Shown: piece after piece, positions 45,021 to 56,656 of the stretch
How the letters are laid out: every line of letters starts with the position of its first letter
Numbering within the stretch: the stretch's first letter is position 1
NCBI GenBank assembly: GCA_004154925.1
Contig: QJNS01000043.1
Span: forward strand, 331,800-395,799
Direction of reading: 5' to 3'
Source: Monosporascus cannonballus
Lineage: Eukaryota; Ascomycota; Sordariomycetes; Xylariales
DNA length: 64,000 bases
Program-made: the position numbers and the translations under genes
The notes under the pieces: model-generated
Told to the model about the DNA's origin: nothing
Database searches by the model: none
The model's input: only the letters and a program-made list of their open reading frames with translations

Positions 45021-47345
45021 CTACGGCCCGGGCCCATCGCCGGGCGATACTCCTCCGCCTCCCCCTCGCGTCATAGCCTCCACGATCCAGTCGGCCTGGA
45101 CGGCGCTGACCTTCTTGGCGTAGTTCTTCTGCGTGAAGACGTGCTCGAGGAACATGATTGCCTCCTTCTTCTGGCCATGCAGGACGCTCGAAGGGTGGAT
45201 CGCCACGACATGCTTGCCCTGGACGGTGACGTAGCTGGAGTCCGGCGCCAGCAGGGCGCACTTGCCGACGAAGCCGCGCAGGAAGCAGCGCAGCAGGGCC
45301 GCTGCGCGCTCCGGGGACAAGGGGAGGAACGGCTGGGGGTCCGGCGGCGGCGGCTCCCGCAGCATCCCCTCCCGCTGGCACAAGCCACGCAGCTGCTTGC
45401 GGATGTTCAGCGCCTGCCGCATGTTGCGCACGTTGATCCTGCGCCTCTTACACCATTCGATCCGGTCGCTGTTCTCGGCCGTGTATTGCTGCATCGCTGT
45501 GAGGTACGTGAGGATGTCTCCCTCGCGTCGGTACAACTCCTTCCGTAGCTCCTCCACCTCCTCCTTCACCTCCTCCGACTGCAGCTGGTGAAAGATGTTC
45601 TCGCCCGCGGTTATGCAGGCGATTATGTCGATGACCTCGAGGAGGCAATCGAACTCGGACTCGCAGGCCGCGAGGAGGACCCGCCCGTAGGGCGCCGAGA
45701 CCGGGAACAATGCGAGCTTCTTTCCGATTTCCGTAATTGACCCGTCGTCAGCGAGCGCGCCGAGGAAGTGTAGATTCATGAGTGATTTCTCGATGGACTC
45801 GATGTCCGGCGAGTCCATCAGAGGGAAAGACAGGATGTCGTTTATGCCCCGCGCCTTCATGGTAAGCACCGCGCCGAGGACGTCGTTGCGCAGAATTTCC
45901 GGTAGGTCGGCATCCCTCAACGAGTCGTACGTCGCCGACGTATATAACCTGTAGCATTTACCTGGGGCCTCACGACCAGCTCGTCCGGTCCGTTGAATGG
46001 CTGAAGATTTTGATATTGCCTTGGCCAGAAGAGACTCCATTCCCAACCGTGACCGGAACTGCTTGACCTTCGCTTTGCCGCAGTCAATGACGTAACGAAC
46101 CCCGGGAACAGTAACGGACGTCTCAGCGATATTCGTCGCTAGGACGACTTTCCGCGTAAAGCCCTTCCTTGCGGGTCGGAACGCGTCCTGTTGCGCCTGC
46201 ATAGACAGTTGGCCGTATAGCGGGTACGCCATCAGCTTCGGCACGTTGGGTGCCAACGTCGCCGTGTACTCTTCGATCAAGCGCTGTGCCGTCTCAATCT
46301 CCTCTTGTCCCGTCAGAAAGGCCAGGATATCTCCTGGGAGCGGCTCCTGCAGGTGTATCTTGAATATTTGCTTCATGACTGCCTCCTGAAGATCAGGGAC
46401 TGGTTTCTCCGTATGCTTGACCTCCACGGGATACTGCCTCCCCTTTATGCGCAGAAGTTGAACCGATGTTTCGGGTTGCTGAGGTTTGAAGAAATCTTGT
46501 ATCTTCTCCACATCCGCCGTCGCACTCATGATCACGACCTTGAGTGGTATTCCCCCGCGCCCAGATTTGTCGCTCGAGAGGATCTGTTTCAGAAAGCCCG
46601 CGATCAAGTCGACGTCGACGCTTCTCTCGTGGATTTCATCGACGATTATAGCGCTGTACTGGCGTAGATTCGGATCGCGTAATATCTCCTGTAGAAGCAT
46701 ACCCTCCGTGAGGAATTTGACTTTGGTTCCCTTGGGGATGTTATGATCGAACCGAACGGAATAGCCCACTGATCCTTCACGCGATGACCCAAGCGGGGTG
46801 CCCATCTCCTGGGCTACCCGATTAGCCAGCGTCGTCGCCGCCACTCGCCGCGGCTGCGTGACCGCGATGACTCCGCCGACATTAACTTCCCGGGACTGCA
46901 CCCGCACCTTGTTCCTGCGACACCAAGGCTCGTTGCACAGAAACTGGGGAGTCTGGGTACTCTTTCCGGAACCAGTTTCGCCAACGATGAGCAAGACATC
47001 ATTAGCACCGCGCAGAGAGCTACAAATCTCATCCTGGTAACCCCATATCGGCAAGGCCTTTCGAGACTTCAGCAAAGGCGAATCTGGGGCGAGCTTGGTG
47101 CGCCTTTCCGGTTTCGGTTTCTTGTCTTGTTTTGCAGTCTCTACCTGCGGCTTCTCTGTTGGAGTCGCCGTATGCTGATCAGCGACGGGCTGTTCTTTCT
47201 TGCGTTGTTGAGTAGGTTGTAAGTATGCGCTCAGAGAGATGACTTTGTCCCCGATTCGCACAACTGAGCCATCCGCCTTGGTCTTCCGCCTCTTAGACCT
47301 ATGCTGGTCTTCGGCCATGCTGGATCCCGCTACAGAGCTGGACAT
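45021..47345 (-). CDS. DHR2: DEAH/RHA-box RNA helicase, Dhr2/DHX33-like
   Basis: Dhr2 is a nucleolar helicase needed for processing of 18S rRNA precursors. A single exon encodes 774 residues. A Lys-rich N-terminal tail (HRSKRRKTKADG, later KQDKKPKPERR) suggests nuclear import. Helicase motifs are in order: I GETGSGKST (122-130), Ia TQPRRVAA, II DEIH (236-239, Ile replacing Ala of DEAH), III SATAD, IV AFLTGQEEIE, V TNIAETSVTVPGVRYVIDCG and VI QRTGRAGREAPGKCYRL. The helicase-associated HA2 and OB domains follow. The Dhr2 assignment over other DEAH proteins rests on its short N-terminus and overall layout. A Gly-rich tail (RGGGGGVSPGDGPGP) is unusual but short. Confidence 0.93.
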   Translation of the reverse strand: MSSSVAGSSMAEDQHRSKRRKTKADGSVVRIGDKVISLSAYLQPTQQRKKEQPVADQHTATPTEKPQVETAKQDKKPKPERRTKLAPDSPLLKSRKALPIWGYQDEICSSLRGANDVLLIVGETGSGKSTQTPQFLCNEPWCRRNKVRVQSREVNVGGVIAVTQPRRVAATTLANRVAQEMGTPLGSSREGSVGYSVRFDHNIPKGTKVKFLTEGMLLQEILRDPNLRQYSAIIVDEIHERSVDVDLIAGFLKQILSSDKSGRGGIPLKVVIMSATADVEKIQDFFKPQQPETSVQLLRIKGRQYPVEVKHTEKPVPDLQEAVMKQIFKIHLQEPLPGDILAFLTGQEEIETAQRLIEEYTATLAPNVPKLMAYPLYGQLSMQAQQDAFRPARKGFTRKVVLATNIAETSVTVPGVRYVIDCGKAKVKQFRSRLGMESLLAKAISKSSAIQRTGRAGREAPGKCYRLYTSATYDSLRDADLPEILRNDVLGAVLTMKARGINDILSFPLMDSPDIESIEKSLMNLHFLGALADDGSITEIGKKLALFPVSAPYGRVLLAACESEFDCLLEVIDIIACITAGENIFHQLQSEEVKEEVEELRKELYRREGDILTYLTAMQQYTAENSDRIEWCKRRRINVRNMRQALNIRKQLRGLCQREGMLREPPPPDPQPFLPLSPERAAALLRCFLRGFVGKCALLAPDSSYVTVQGKHVVAIHPSSVLHGQKKEAIMFLEHVFTQKNYAKKVSAVQADWIVEAMTRGGGGGVSPGDGPGP

Positions 47346-48165
47346 TTACTGCGCGGCCAGCTATTAAATATTCCTCGTACTTTAGGCCTTATGAGCTCTT
47401 GTATCGCGCTAGATATCTCAGAAGTTATCGATTTGGCTTTTCGATGCCATATGCCGAGACACCTCGCGATAATGATGCTGCCGAATGCTACCTAGGAAAA
47501 ATTCAAAGGGTGCCAGGCGAGGGTTTCGTACTGTGCTTGATGTGGGTCATAGTGGGGCTTATAAAGGCGCATATCAGATCTCGACTCGGTACGACGAACC
47601 ACCACCGCTCAGTTTAGGGGTCTTACGGGATAAATGTATTGCATCTTGTAAGGATAGGTGTATGATGGATTACTAGAATGTTGTTTTGGTACGAATATTT
47701 TACTACAATACTTGAAACAGTTCACTTAAGGCACAGAATATTTTAGCCGCCCTGACCTCCCCCTATACCGGGCCGAGGTCTTGTACCTCCTTATTGACCT
47801 CCATGCCTTTGCAGTGCTCTAAATGGCCATGGGAGGTTATTTTATTGACAATCCACAACTTGCTTTCATCTTCTCCTTCCTGATATATGGGCGCCGTAGT
47901 TTCTGTTATCCTGCCCATATCCAACCCAGAAGAGCGATGTTGCATCTCTACGAACTACTAACCAGCACATAGACCCGATTCAGGAGATATGGCTCCAATC
48001 CTGGCGTCGTGGAGGATATGATGATATGGTGGCATGGGAACATACCTAGCTGACTTCAAATGTGTATAGAAGACCGTGGAAGACGCGGATTATCATGATG
48101 TTGTACATTGTTCCTGTTGCCCCTGTAGTCATTGACCACCTCAACCATATATATATATATGAAGC
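47346..48165. other. DHR2 promoter and SDHAF3 3' flank
   Basis: 820 bp between two minus-strand genes. A (AT)7 run lies at 48147-48160 just past the SDHAF3 stop. No gene is supported. Confidence 0.4.
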
Positions 48166-48898
48166 CTACTGCCGTTCCCCGTCACCGCCCTCCTCACCCT
48201 TCCTGATTGCTCGCACTGTAACAGTTAACGTTAGTAATCCCTCGTATGTGCCACTTTAACTAGAGGCTTCCAAGACTCTTCAAGCTGTAACAGGAGCTAG
48301 CTGCAAAAGAATATGGCTCAACCTGGAGTAGACACTCCAGAAAGAGGTCGTGAGGCAGACATATAAACCCTGAAAGTCGCTTACTCAGTTCATACAGCTG
48401 ACCTATCTGCTGATCTAGAGGAAGCATAGAGTCAGCGTCGGCCCTAAATAGATAGCGGGGTCATCAGAGCATATACCCACCGTTCATCTTCGCCACCTTC
48501 GCCGGGTCCAGCTTCTCCCCGATCCAGGAGTCTCCCTCGATCTTCTGGGCGTACAGTTGCCACTCGGTCAGGAACCCGATCTTCGGGGCAGGGGCGCCCG
48601 GCGTCAGCCAAAGCAAAACCAGGATCTCGTACATCCTGATTTACAATGATTTTAACTAGAGGAGGGGCGGGAGAGAAACAAAACCTACCATGTGAGTCGG
48701 GTTGTCGACGTTCCTGTGGGCGCGGAACTCCGCCTTGACGTACTGGTCGCCGAGCAGCCGCATCTGCGCTGGCAGGCGCTTCCGGTGGGCCCTGAGTATC
48801 CGCCGGTAGAGTGGAATCGGTGGCAGCAGCGCCATCGGCGACGGCCTCAGCGCGTTGCCGGCCGTCGCCGTGGCTAGTAGGCGAGGCGAGGACCTCAT
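48166..48898 (-). CDS. SDH7: succinate dehydrogenase assembly factor 3 (Sdh7/ACN9, LYR family)
   Basis: SDHAF3 is a small mitochondrial matrix LYR-motif protein that protects the Fe-S subunit SdhB during complex II assembly. Four exons were needed: 48689-48898, 48481-48580, 48385-48414 (30 nt) and 48166-48215; introns are 108, 66 and 169 bp, and the product is 129 residues. The family core is [19 protein letters not shown], then [38 protein letters not shown] and, after the third junction, [18 protein letters not shown]. The last intron has an ideal CTAAC branch site and the acceptor restores the conserved LYELM. The presequence is Arg/Ala-rich. Skipping the last introns gives wrong, short C-termini. 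Confidence 0.93.
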
Positions 48899-49503
48899 GT
48901 TCGTGTCGGGGGCGTATTGTAGTAATCTAAATCCCGTGGGACCGGATGTCGTAGACTGCTTGATCTATATAACTGGCCGAAATGACGAAGTTCAAATGGA
49001 ATCGGAATTTCGACAATCCCACAGTATAAGTACTTAGCCTCATGGCGGATGATGCACTGTGTCTGTCCGTCTAGTATGGATGCCATAACAGTCTCGCAAC
49101 TCCTCATCAAAACGTACGAATCTGACGTTCCCCTCTCTTGATTTTGAGAGACATACTGGAAGAGGTCCGCTCACTTCGGTGAACGTAGTATGATAGCTCT
49201 ATTGGTAATATCTCTTCTACAATCTGTCAAGGGGCTGTATTCAGACTTGACCCGAAGTTCGGAGTTCTCAACTCTAGTGAATGACATCGTATTATGCATA
49301 TAGTCGTTGTAGCCTTGGGCCCACTCCATATAGGCTCTCCCGTTTGCGGAATTTCTATAAAAACCTTACATGATCTGTGCTGGTCGCCGAGTATACCTAG
49401 GTATTCAAGGGGGGCCTTAAACAACCATTGCTGCCGTAAGCCAACCCACACAATTCCAATAACGCTAACTCCGGTAGATTGGGATCCTTTTCCTTCTCGC
49501 TCG
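48899..49503. other. SDHAF3 promoter and SEC9 3' flank
   Basis: About 600 bp between two minus-strand genes; nothing further supported. Confidence 0.4.
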
Positions 49504-50889
49504 TTACTTGAATTTGCTCAGCTCACGAGTTCTCTGCGCCAAGCCGTCGTCAAGACGATCAGACTACACGCCAGTTAGTTAGATACACCAAGTGATTATA
49601 GGATGGGTTGCGCAGCATACCTTGCTACCGATTTCGTCAATGAGTTTGTTGCTGTGTGAAATCTCCTCGCCCAACCCCCGAGCGAGCGTGTTTAGCTGCT
49701 TGGTAAGGTTAAGCATCCTGTCCTGGTTGTACGCAATCTGGTCCTCCTTCTCCGCCTCTATCCTCTTCTCCTCGTCGTCCTCGGAATTGTCTTCGTCTAG
49801 GTACTTGTAGCGGTCGGCGCGGTTAGCCCTGCCGAAGGAAGAAGGCATACTTCGCTGCTGCGCGCTCATCTCTCTGAAACTCGCCTCCATTCGAGCGTTC
49901 TGGGAAAGCTTGTCCTTTAAGGTATTTTGTCGCGTCTCTCGGTCCTCTCGGTGTTGGGCAAGGAATGCTGCTTCCTCCTCCTCTTTTCTCCGCTTCGAGG
50001 TGAAAGGATTGCCGACGTGGACGGCAAACATACTCCTGTTGAGAGTCTTTAGTTCCGCAGTTTTCTCTTTGGCCAAGCGGTTTGCGATGGCGGCTCTATC
50101 GAGGTGTTGGTTGGTATTATGGAGCATCTCGTTTTGGGCAGCGAGACGCGCGTAGGTCTCGGTACCCCCGCCCAGAGTTTGCTCCAGAGTTCTAAGAGAG
50201 TTCTCCGTGCTGGCCAAACTGGCGTCTCTGACATTCTTGGTCTCTTGTCTGATCTTCCTCACTTCCAGATCTTCTTTCTCCTGCTCCGTCAGCTCGCGCT
50301 GCTCTCCATATCCGCCATAAGCGCCAGTATCGGCACCGGCAGTGGAGGCCCCATAAGATCCGCCCTGGCTGTTGTCTTGTCGTCGTTGTACGCCGGAGAA
50401 AAGGGCATCTCGATTTGCGTCCGTATCGTCGCTGTTGGTACGACCGAACCCGCCGTATCCTCCTGGGCCCCGGGTACCGGAACTAGAATTTCCGGCCGGG
50501 CCACCAGCGTTGGCATACTTGCTGCTCCCGTAACCCGACGAAGTGCCAAATCTATCATTCCCATAGCCTCCAGGCGCCTGGGTCTCGCTGTACGGAGGTG
50601 GAGCTGTTACGGCCGAAGAACCACTATGATTTCGCTGCAATGCAGGAGCGCGGTACCCTTCTTGTCGACCGGGACCGCCAGCGGCCTGGGGGTTGTTGAT
50701 GTTTGCACGGGCTTGTTGGTAGGGCGTCATCTTTGGGTTGGAATTGTTCATATAAGGGTCATTGCTTGATTGTGACTGCGCATATGGATTCTCCGATGGA
50801 GCGGGCGAGCCCTTTTTGCCGAAGAGAGCCGACCGGTTAGGGTCATCGTCTCCGTCTTTACCTTTCTTGCCAAAGCCGAATTTCTTCAT
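49504..50889 (-). CDS. SEC9: SNAP-25-type t-SNARE Sec9
   Basis: Sec9 supplies two helices (Qb and Qc) to the plasma-membrane SNARE complex that fuses secretory vesicles. Exons are 49621-50889 and 49504-49563 with a 57-bp intron (CTAACTAAC branch); the product is 442 residues. The first ~190 residues are disordered, with Gly/Tyr/Ser/Asn repeats (GYGSSKYANAGG, GPGGYGGFGRTNSDD). The Qb helix runs from VRKIRQETKNVRDASLASTE, and the Qc helix from QDRMLNLTKQLNTLARGLGE into the second exon (SDRLDDGLAQRTREL). No transmembrane segment or palmitoylated Cys cluster is present, as expected for Sec9. Start at the ATG of MKKFGFGKKGKDGDDDP. Confidence 0.94.
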
Positions 50890-52161
50890 GATGGTATTGT
50901 CAACGCTTCCGATGTGGTTGTGATTGGCAAGCGACTACGAGGTAGGTAAGAGTAGATAGGGCAAGGAAGAGAAGTGGCGGTGATTCGGGGTTGAATTTGA
51001 GAGAAAACGTTAAGAGAACGTTAAGGGAGATAGATGTATTAAGATGAAAGGCGAATGAATCACTGTCCTGTCCGGGGACAAGTGGATGAATGAATGGGGA
51101 AGGAGAAGGTAAATGGTTGAGGATGCAGGCAGACGTGTTTGAGGGAAGCGGACTAGTTGCCGATCCAGACTCAGGGTCCATGCTAGGCCATCGGATTCGT
51201 ATCCCTACTCGGTAAACGTAACTTTGTAACTCAAGGGGGGTTTTAGGCGCCCCTTTTAGTGTTCCTTAAAAGGCTTGGGCAGCTGGAAAGTGGCGGGGTT
51301 GCTGTCAAAGCCGCCGCCAAATGTTGCGCTTGGTTAAGTACTAGATACCCAGCGCTAAACGGATCTAGCTGAGGTTAATAGGGGCCCCATTCCCGCCGTC
51401 TATGAAGCACATTCATCATTTATTGCACATATCTACGTATATGCTTGTGGATAGGGATTCGTCTCTCACCGACTGATCTGGCAACTCCAGGTTTTGGTTG
51501 CACTTGCTCAACCACCCCCATATGCCTCCGTATGTGAACTAATATCAGAAAAATTGGGCAGTAACAAATCAGACAGTAGCAATGTTCGGTATTCCTCATA
51601 CCTAGAAATAAATGCTTATGACTCTTCGGACTTTTGCAATCACTGGATCCAACCGGCCGGTACCTGGTACAGCCTCTTGAACGTGCAAGTAGAGTGGTGC
51701 CCATTGGTCACCATCGGATGAAATGGCATGGCATGTGGCCGTTGACTAATACTTGGAATCCTCTGAGGTTAAAAGTGTCGATCTCATCTTCATAACGAAC
51801 GATTCATACTTCTAATACTCTCTCTACCTACGTACCGACCAACCTACATAGTAGAAGCCTATACATCGGCTACATAACGCTTCCAGATCCCCTTCAGAGC
51901 ACTTTCTGTCACAGGCCAGACACTGCACTCCCTGCATTCGTTACCATCTAAGCCATAATGTCTACTTTGAGGCCTATAACATAACACGGAGCTATATCTA
52001 ATATTCCTTGCCCCTGAGCATCCACCAATCGGCCTGTGGCCACTCGACCCTGATAGTTTTGACAATGATACCACGAATACAACAAAAGGCTTATATTGAA
52101 ATAGCAAGAGGGGTACGGAAATTCTGCCGATTGTAAAACACGACGCACCGTAGCCACTATC
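50890..52161. promoter_or_regulatory. divergent spacer, SEC9 (-) and GTPase gene (+)
   Basis: 1.27 kb with both promoters. The SEC9-proximal 300 bp is purine-rich on the plus strand, which corresponds to pyrimidine-rich leader sequence for SEC9. No gene is supported. Confidence 0.4.
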
Positions 52162-54780
52162 ATGGCATCTATCTTCACTTTTGACCATGAACCTCCGCGG
52201 GTCAACTCCCCTTGGCAGTCCCAGTCTGGGCAGGAGTCTGGAAGGCGTCCTCAAACAGAGCGTTCTGTATCCACTGGCGAGGTCCTCGTCTCGGAGCGCT
52301 CCGATGCTGAGCTGGACAGGCTTGAGGCAGAGCCCCAGGAAGGCCCGATCGAGTATAAGCTCCATTTACTATTACGGCCGCGTAGGGCGTATAAGTCCAT
52401 GAGCACCACAACCAACGTTGCGGGTTCCCATCAAACGAGGTTGGCACGGGATCCAAAACCACCCAAGCCCGCCAGCCAACCGCTTGCTGCGTCGAATCAG
52501 TCTAGGCAGAACCGACTTCGGCATCTGACGACCCAATTACTCTGGAGGTTGCAGCAGTCATCGCCATATCCTACTACTGCAAAAGGGGACCTCGTCGTCC
52601 CTAAGCTCCCGGAAGACAGTGCTGAGCTTGCCATCCTCGAACAACCGAGACGGTTGCTTCCAGGGCTGGAGGAATCGAACGGTGCGCTGTACGAGATAGG
52701 CGTGTCTGACGATGGGACTTTGGTTGGGCTCACCAATGACGAGATGGATGAAAGTATGTTAACCCTAAAAATTATGGCTGCCAGTTTAGGTTGCAGGGTC
52801 GAGGTGCAACGCATGAAAGCTGTGGGGACTTGCGAATGGGCAGACGAAGAAGATGCCGAGAATGGCCAAGTCCATCATTCCGACTTATGGGTAGCCGAAG
52901 CCCTCGTTACGCCGATCTTGAACTCCAAGTCTAATATGGGTAGCGAGAATATTGGCGATCGCGATAATGGTGTCCGAAGGGGTGCCTCAACTGCGAAGCA
53001 ACTTCGCGTATCACTTACCGGATCTACCACGTCCGGCAAGACATCGCTTCTTGGGACGCTTTCTAACGGTGCTTTGGATAATGGGCGTGGGAGCAGCAGA
53101 ATAAACTTGTTGAAGCACCAACATGAAGTGGCGTCGGGTCGGACAAGCTCTGTTGCACAGGAACTCATCGGCTATGATGGCGTGAAGATATGCAACTATA
53201 CAACCGATGACATCAACTCATGGCCCGACATCCATGACCGAGCCGAGAATGATCGATTGGTATTCTTCTTGGATTCTGCCGGACATCCTCGTTACCAACG
53301 GACTACTCTCCGAGCTCTAGTTGGATGGGCTCCTCATTGGACATTGCTCTGCATCGCGGCGAACGAAGGTGGGCCAACCTTCTCTGGAGTCCATTCTCTG
53401 TCAGGAGCGAACGGGGCCGTAGGCGAAGGGATAGCCTATAGGGACCTCGCCATGGCGCATCTTGATCTATGCCTGAAGCTAGAGATACCTTTGTCAATCA
53501 TCATCACGAAGTACGATCTTGCGCAGCTCGGGCCCTTCAAAGGTTTTATGGCTTCTATCCTGTCAAGGATCAAAGCTGCCGGGAGGCTGCCGAAACTACT
53601 CGTCTCCAATAGCGGCAACGGGGGTAGCCTCACAACAGTACCCGATGAAGACCGATCAAAGATCGACAACGAAGTTGTCGGTGCCATGTCTGCTTCTGGT
53701 AATCCATTATCAGTCATCCCCGTCATTCTCACAAGCGCCGTGAAAGGTAATGGCATTGGTTTAACCCATGCTTTACTACGTAGCTTACCGGTGCCTCCAC
53801 CGCCAACGTCGCATGACTTCGTCGGCCAAGCCCTGAACCCTGAGCAACCCGCTGCCCTTTTTCACATCGACGAGGTCTACGATCTGCCTCTTTCGCGGGC
53901 ACAGCCTAGCGAAGGAGATGGGTTAACAGAGAGTGCTCCAGTGGTAACTGGCTATCTGCGATTCGGTAATGTGTCGATTGGGGACAAAGTTGTGTTGGGG
54001 CCGTTCCCGGGCGACGAGGATGACTCGAGAAACCTGCTCCCAAGAGACCACCCTTCTCCTGGCTGCGGCTTATCAATCCCGCACCCCGCTTCGGAAGAGT
54101 ATGCGCGCTTGGGTTCGCGAAACCCGCTGTCGGCGTTGGCGATAGAGGGCGAGTGGCGCAAAGCCACCGTTGTGAATATACGAAACCTTAGGCTCCCGGT
54201 CCGGACCATTGAAGCGGGCCAGGCGGCCTCGATTCAAGTGTCCTTCGAAGAGCCTAACGAGGAGGTGCAGTCGGATACCGATACGCAATTCAAGAGGCCG
54301 AGATCGTCAAGGCCCCGGATCCGGAAGGGACAGGTCCTCGCCATTCCAAGTCAGCATATGCTCGACACCGGACTCACCCTCCAGGCTTCTACTGGACTTA
54401 TCGCGTCCTTCAAGTCGACGGAGACCAAGTCACTTGCCGTTGGTAGCATGGTAAATGCTTATTTCGGGATGGTTCGTACCGCAGCCCGGGTTCTGCGGGT
54501 CGCCCGTCAAAAGTTCCACCGAGGCGCAAGGCAAAGCCAGGATGAGGATATTGATGATGTATTCGGCATGAATGATCACGGTGAACCCGCTGAGCTACGC
54601 CGAACCAGATCCGAGACAGATGTCGACGAGTATAAGTTAGAATACCACGTTTCGCTAGAACTCCTGACGAACAGAGAATGGGTAGAGCTGGGCTCACGAG
54701 TCGTCCTCGTGGAAGGCAGCAGCAAAGACAGATCGGGACTTGAAGCTCATGTGGGTACGGTCATTGAGGTTACTGAATGA
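52162..54780 (+). CDS. GTPBP1/GTPBP2-like translational GTPase
   Basis: Single exon, 872 residues. It resembles the GTPBP1/2 group, eEF1A-related GTPases that in animals act on stalled ribosomes and mRNA decay; its role in fungi is little known. The P-loop is LTGSTTSGKTSLL near residue 287, switch II reads FFLDSAGHPRYQRTTLRALV near 371 (DSAGH where most family members have DxxGH), and the base-recognition motif is TKYD near 448 in place of NKxD. Two beta-barrel domains follow, with VTGYLRFGNVSIGDKVVLGP and GQVLAIPSQ...LTLQAS. The ~200-residue N-terminal region is Arg/Ser-rich and probably disordered, then includes a conserved block ENGALYEIGVSDDG-like (SNGALYEIGVSDDGTLVGL). Confidence 0.86.
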   Translation: MASIFTFDHEPPRVNSPWQSQSGQESGRRPQTERSVSTGEVLVSERSDAELDRLEAEPQEGPIEYKLHLLLRPRRAYKSMSTTTNVAGSHQTRLARDPKPPKPASQPLAASNQSRQNRLRHLTTQLLWRLQQSSPYPTTAKGDLVVPKLPEDSAELAILEQPRRLLPGLEESNGALYEIGVSDDGTLVGLTNDEMDESMLTLKIMAASLGCRVEVQRMKAVGTCEWADEEDAENGQVHHSDLWVAEALVTPILNSKSNMGSENIGDRDNGVRRGASTAKQLRVSLTGSTTSGKTSLLGTLSNGALDNGRGSSRINLLKHQHEVASGRTSSVAQELIGYDGVKICNYTTDDINSWPDIHDRAENDRLVFFLDSAGHPRYQRTTLRALVGWAPHWTLLCIAANEGGPTFSGVHSLSGANGAVGEGIAYRDLAMAHLDLCLKLEIPLSIIITKYDLAQLGPFKGFMASILSRIKAAGRLPKLLVSNSGNGGSLTTVPDEDRSKIDNEVVGAMSASGNPLSVIPVILTSAVKGNGIGLTHALLRSLPVPPPPTSHDFVGQALNPEQPAALFHIDEVYDLPLSRAQPSEGDGLTESAPVVTGYLRFGNVSIGDKVVLGPFPGDEDDSRNLLPRDHPSPGCGLSIPHPASEEYARLGSRNPLSALAIEGEWRKATVVNIRNLRLPVRTIEAGQAASIQVSFEEPNEEVQSDTDTQFKRPRSSRPRIRKGQVLAIPSQHMLDTGLTLQASTGLIASFKSTETKSLAVGSMVNAYFGMVRTAARVLRVARQKFHRGARQSQDEDIDDVFGMNDHGEPAELRRTRSETDVDEYKLEYHVSLELLTNREWVELGSRVVLVEGSSKDRSGLEAHVGTVIEVTE

Positions 54781-55024
54781 GTTGACGGTTATGTTAGGTA
54801 CTGAAACTTGACAGCTCTACAAAGAGCTAATGACACAAAAAAGGAAATAATTGGATAAGAGTAGGGGCAATACAACAGGATATTTCGCAGTCATAATACA
54901 GAACGAGTTTTTATCATGATCAAATATACCCGTACCACTGCCGGCTCATACTACCCCGTATACCCCAATGCAAAAAACGCCGCCCAATGCTCGTAAGCGT
55001 CTCAAACCCTAAACAGCATTCCTG

Positions 55025-55469
55025 TCAGGCCCTCACCAGGCCATAGAACAGCGTCCAGGTCAATATGTAACCCGGTAGCCCGCCAAACAGCCCGCCGGCC
55101 CAGAACTCGTACTTGGACCTGAAGTAGCGGCTCGTGTCGCAGATGCCCAGCCTGCCGGAGCCCAGCGATGTCGGCGCGACCCGGACGGCGTAGAAGAGGA
55201 GGGTGGACAGGACGGTGAAGACGAGGTAGAACAGGAAGCCGTCGTACGACTCGAGGCCCAGGATCCCGGCGGCGGCGCCGAAGATGGAGGCCGTGAGACT
55301 CTGGAGGTTCGATAATGCCTGTATGGCGTTGTCAGTATTGGTTTTGTTCCTTTCTGCCCCTTTGTCGCGGCGACTGGGTGGGGGGTGTTAGTTGGCCGAC
55401 CTTTGTGTTGTGCATCACCGACTCCGGCACGATGGGTGCGATCTGCAGCTCTGTTTCAGTCGTCGACAT
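55025..55469 (-). CDS. EMC6: ER membrane protein complex subunit 6 (EMC6)
   Basis: EMC6 is a small membrane subunit of the EMC insertase in the endoplasmic reticulum. Exons are 55401-55469 and 55025-55318, separated by an 82-bp intron; the product is 120 residues. The N-terminus MSTTETELQIAPIVPESVMH is polar. Three hydrophobic segments follow: LQSLTASIFGAAAGILGL, FLFYLVFTVLSTLLFYAV and the C-terminal LFGGLPGYILTWTLFYGL. The intervening YFRSKYEFWAGG is characteristic of fungal EMC6. The gene was not apparent as a single frame because its first exon is only 69 nt. Confidence 0.92.
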
Positions 55470-56656
55470 GGCCGGATGCTGAGCGCGGAGAGCTTTCTTT
55501 GTCCTCGGTGGTATTGGTTCAACGCTTTGCTGGGTACCAAGGTTACCTATGCAAAGTCCTTTCTTTGCGTTGACGGCGCAGGTTGCCCCCCAAGTATGGT
55601 ATGTAGCCGGATGGCCCGCCTTCTGTGATGGATGCTCTCTTTGTGCAATGATTATGCACGTATTACGCTACTGGTGACACTGTATGTAGGAACGGAAGCA
55701 CGGCGCGACCAATGGACTTTCCCGGCTGCCAAGTCACGTTTCAACAGCCGCCGGCGGGCCGCGGAGAGGTCCCCCACACTGCCGCAAGTTCAGTAGGTAT
55801 GTAACTACGGGGCCACTGCAGGTGGTCACTGGGTCACCGGAAGCTTCGTACCTACACATGCAGTAGGTAGCTCCAATGCGAACCGCTGAAGAGCCACAAC
55901 ACTCTATTTGAGAGCCTAGATGGACCCGAGTGCAACGTAACGGGGTAGGTAGGTGCGAACTCACGAACCCCGGTCGGGAACCCACCAAAGACCCCTGACG
56001 TAAGTTGCTTGGAAGCTAGATCGAGCTAGAAGCATAAAATAACTGGAATAATCGCAATCTCGCAGTGTTTCTCGGATATTGCGAGCGAACCCATGAATCC
56101 GCCCGTGATGGTGCCGATCTATGATTTGATTATGAAGACAACCCCTAACACCAATCTCGAGTGAGGCGAAGCAGTTTGTATTAGCTGAACACGTGTAATT
56201 ATACCATTGATATTGGATGCATACCGAGACAGTGAAGCATACATACCTCACGCATACACGGATTATCCTCTGCTCGTATATTTTGCTTGCTTGATATGGA
56301 TCTTCGTTGGTGGTGAATAACTTTTACTAAGACGGAAAAGGTATTATTATTGTCGGTTCTGCCTCGTATGTTCCCCTTCCTCGTATGCATTGTGTGCGAC
56401 TGTGACTTACACGATGATTATTGTAGGTCGCCGACATTAGACAAAGATTCCTTTGACCAACTGGGAATTCCACAGCCCCGGCGCTCCTGTCTACTTCTCC
56501 TTTCTTCCGCTCCTTCGTGTCAGATTACGACGACCTCGACCGAACCCGCATTTTGATGAGAACCTGGGACGTGCCACGATTCGAGGAGGTGCCGAATGAA
56601 CTCCCAATAGTGTTGCGCCAGATGGACTTGATTTCGTCGTACAACACACCAATTTG
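55470..56656. promoter_or_regulatory. divergent spacer, EMC6 (-) and vezatin-like gene (+)
   Basis: 1.19 kb containing both promoters. CTACC/GTAGG direct repeats (for example GGTAGGTAGG at 55944-55953) are scattered here. No gene is supported. Confidence 0.4.
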
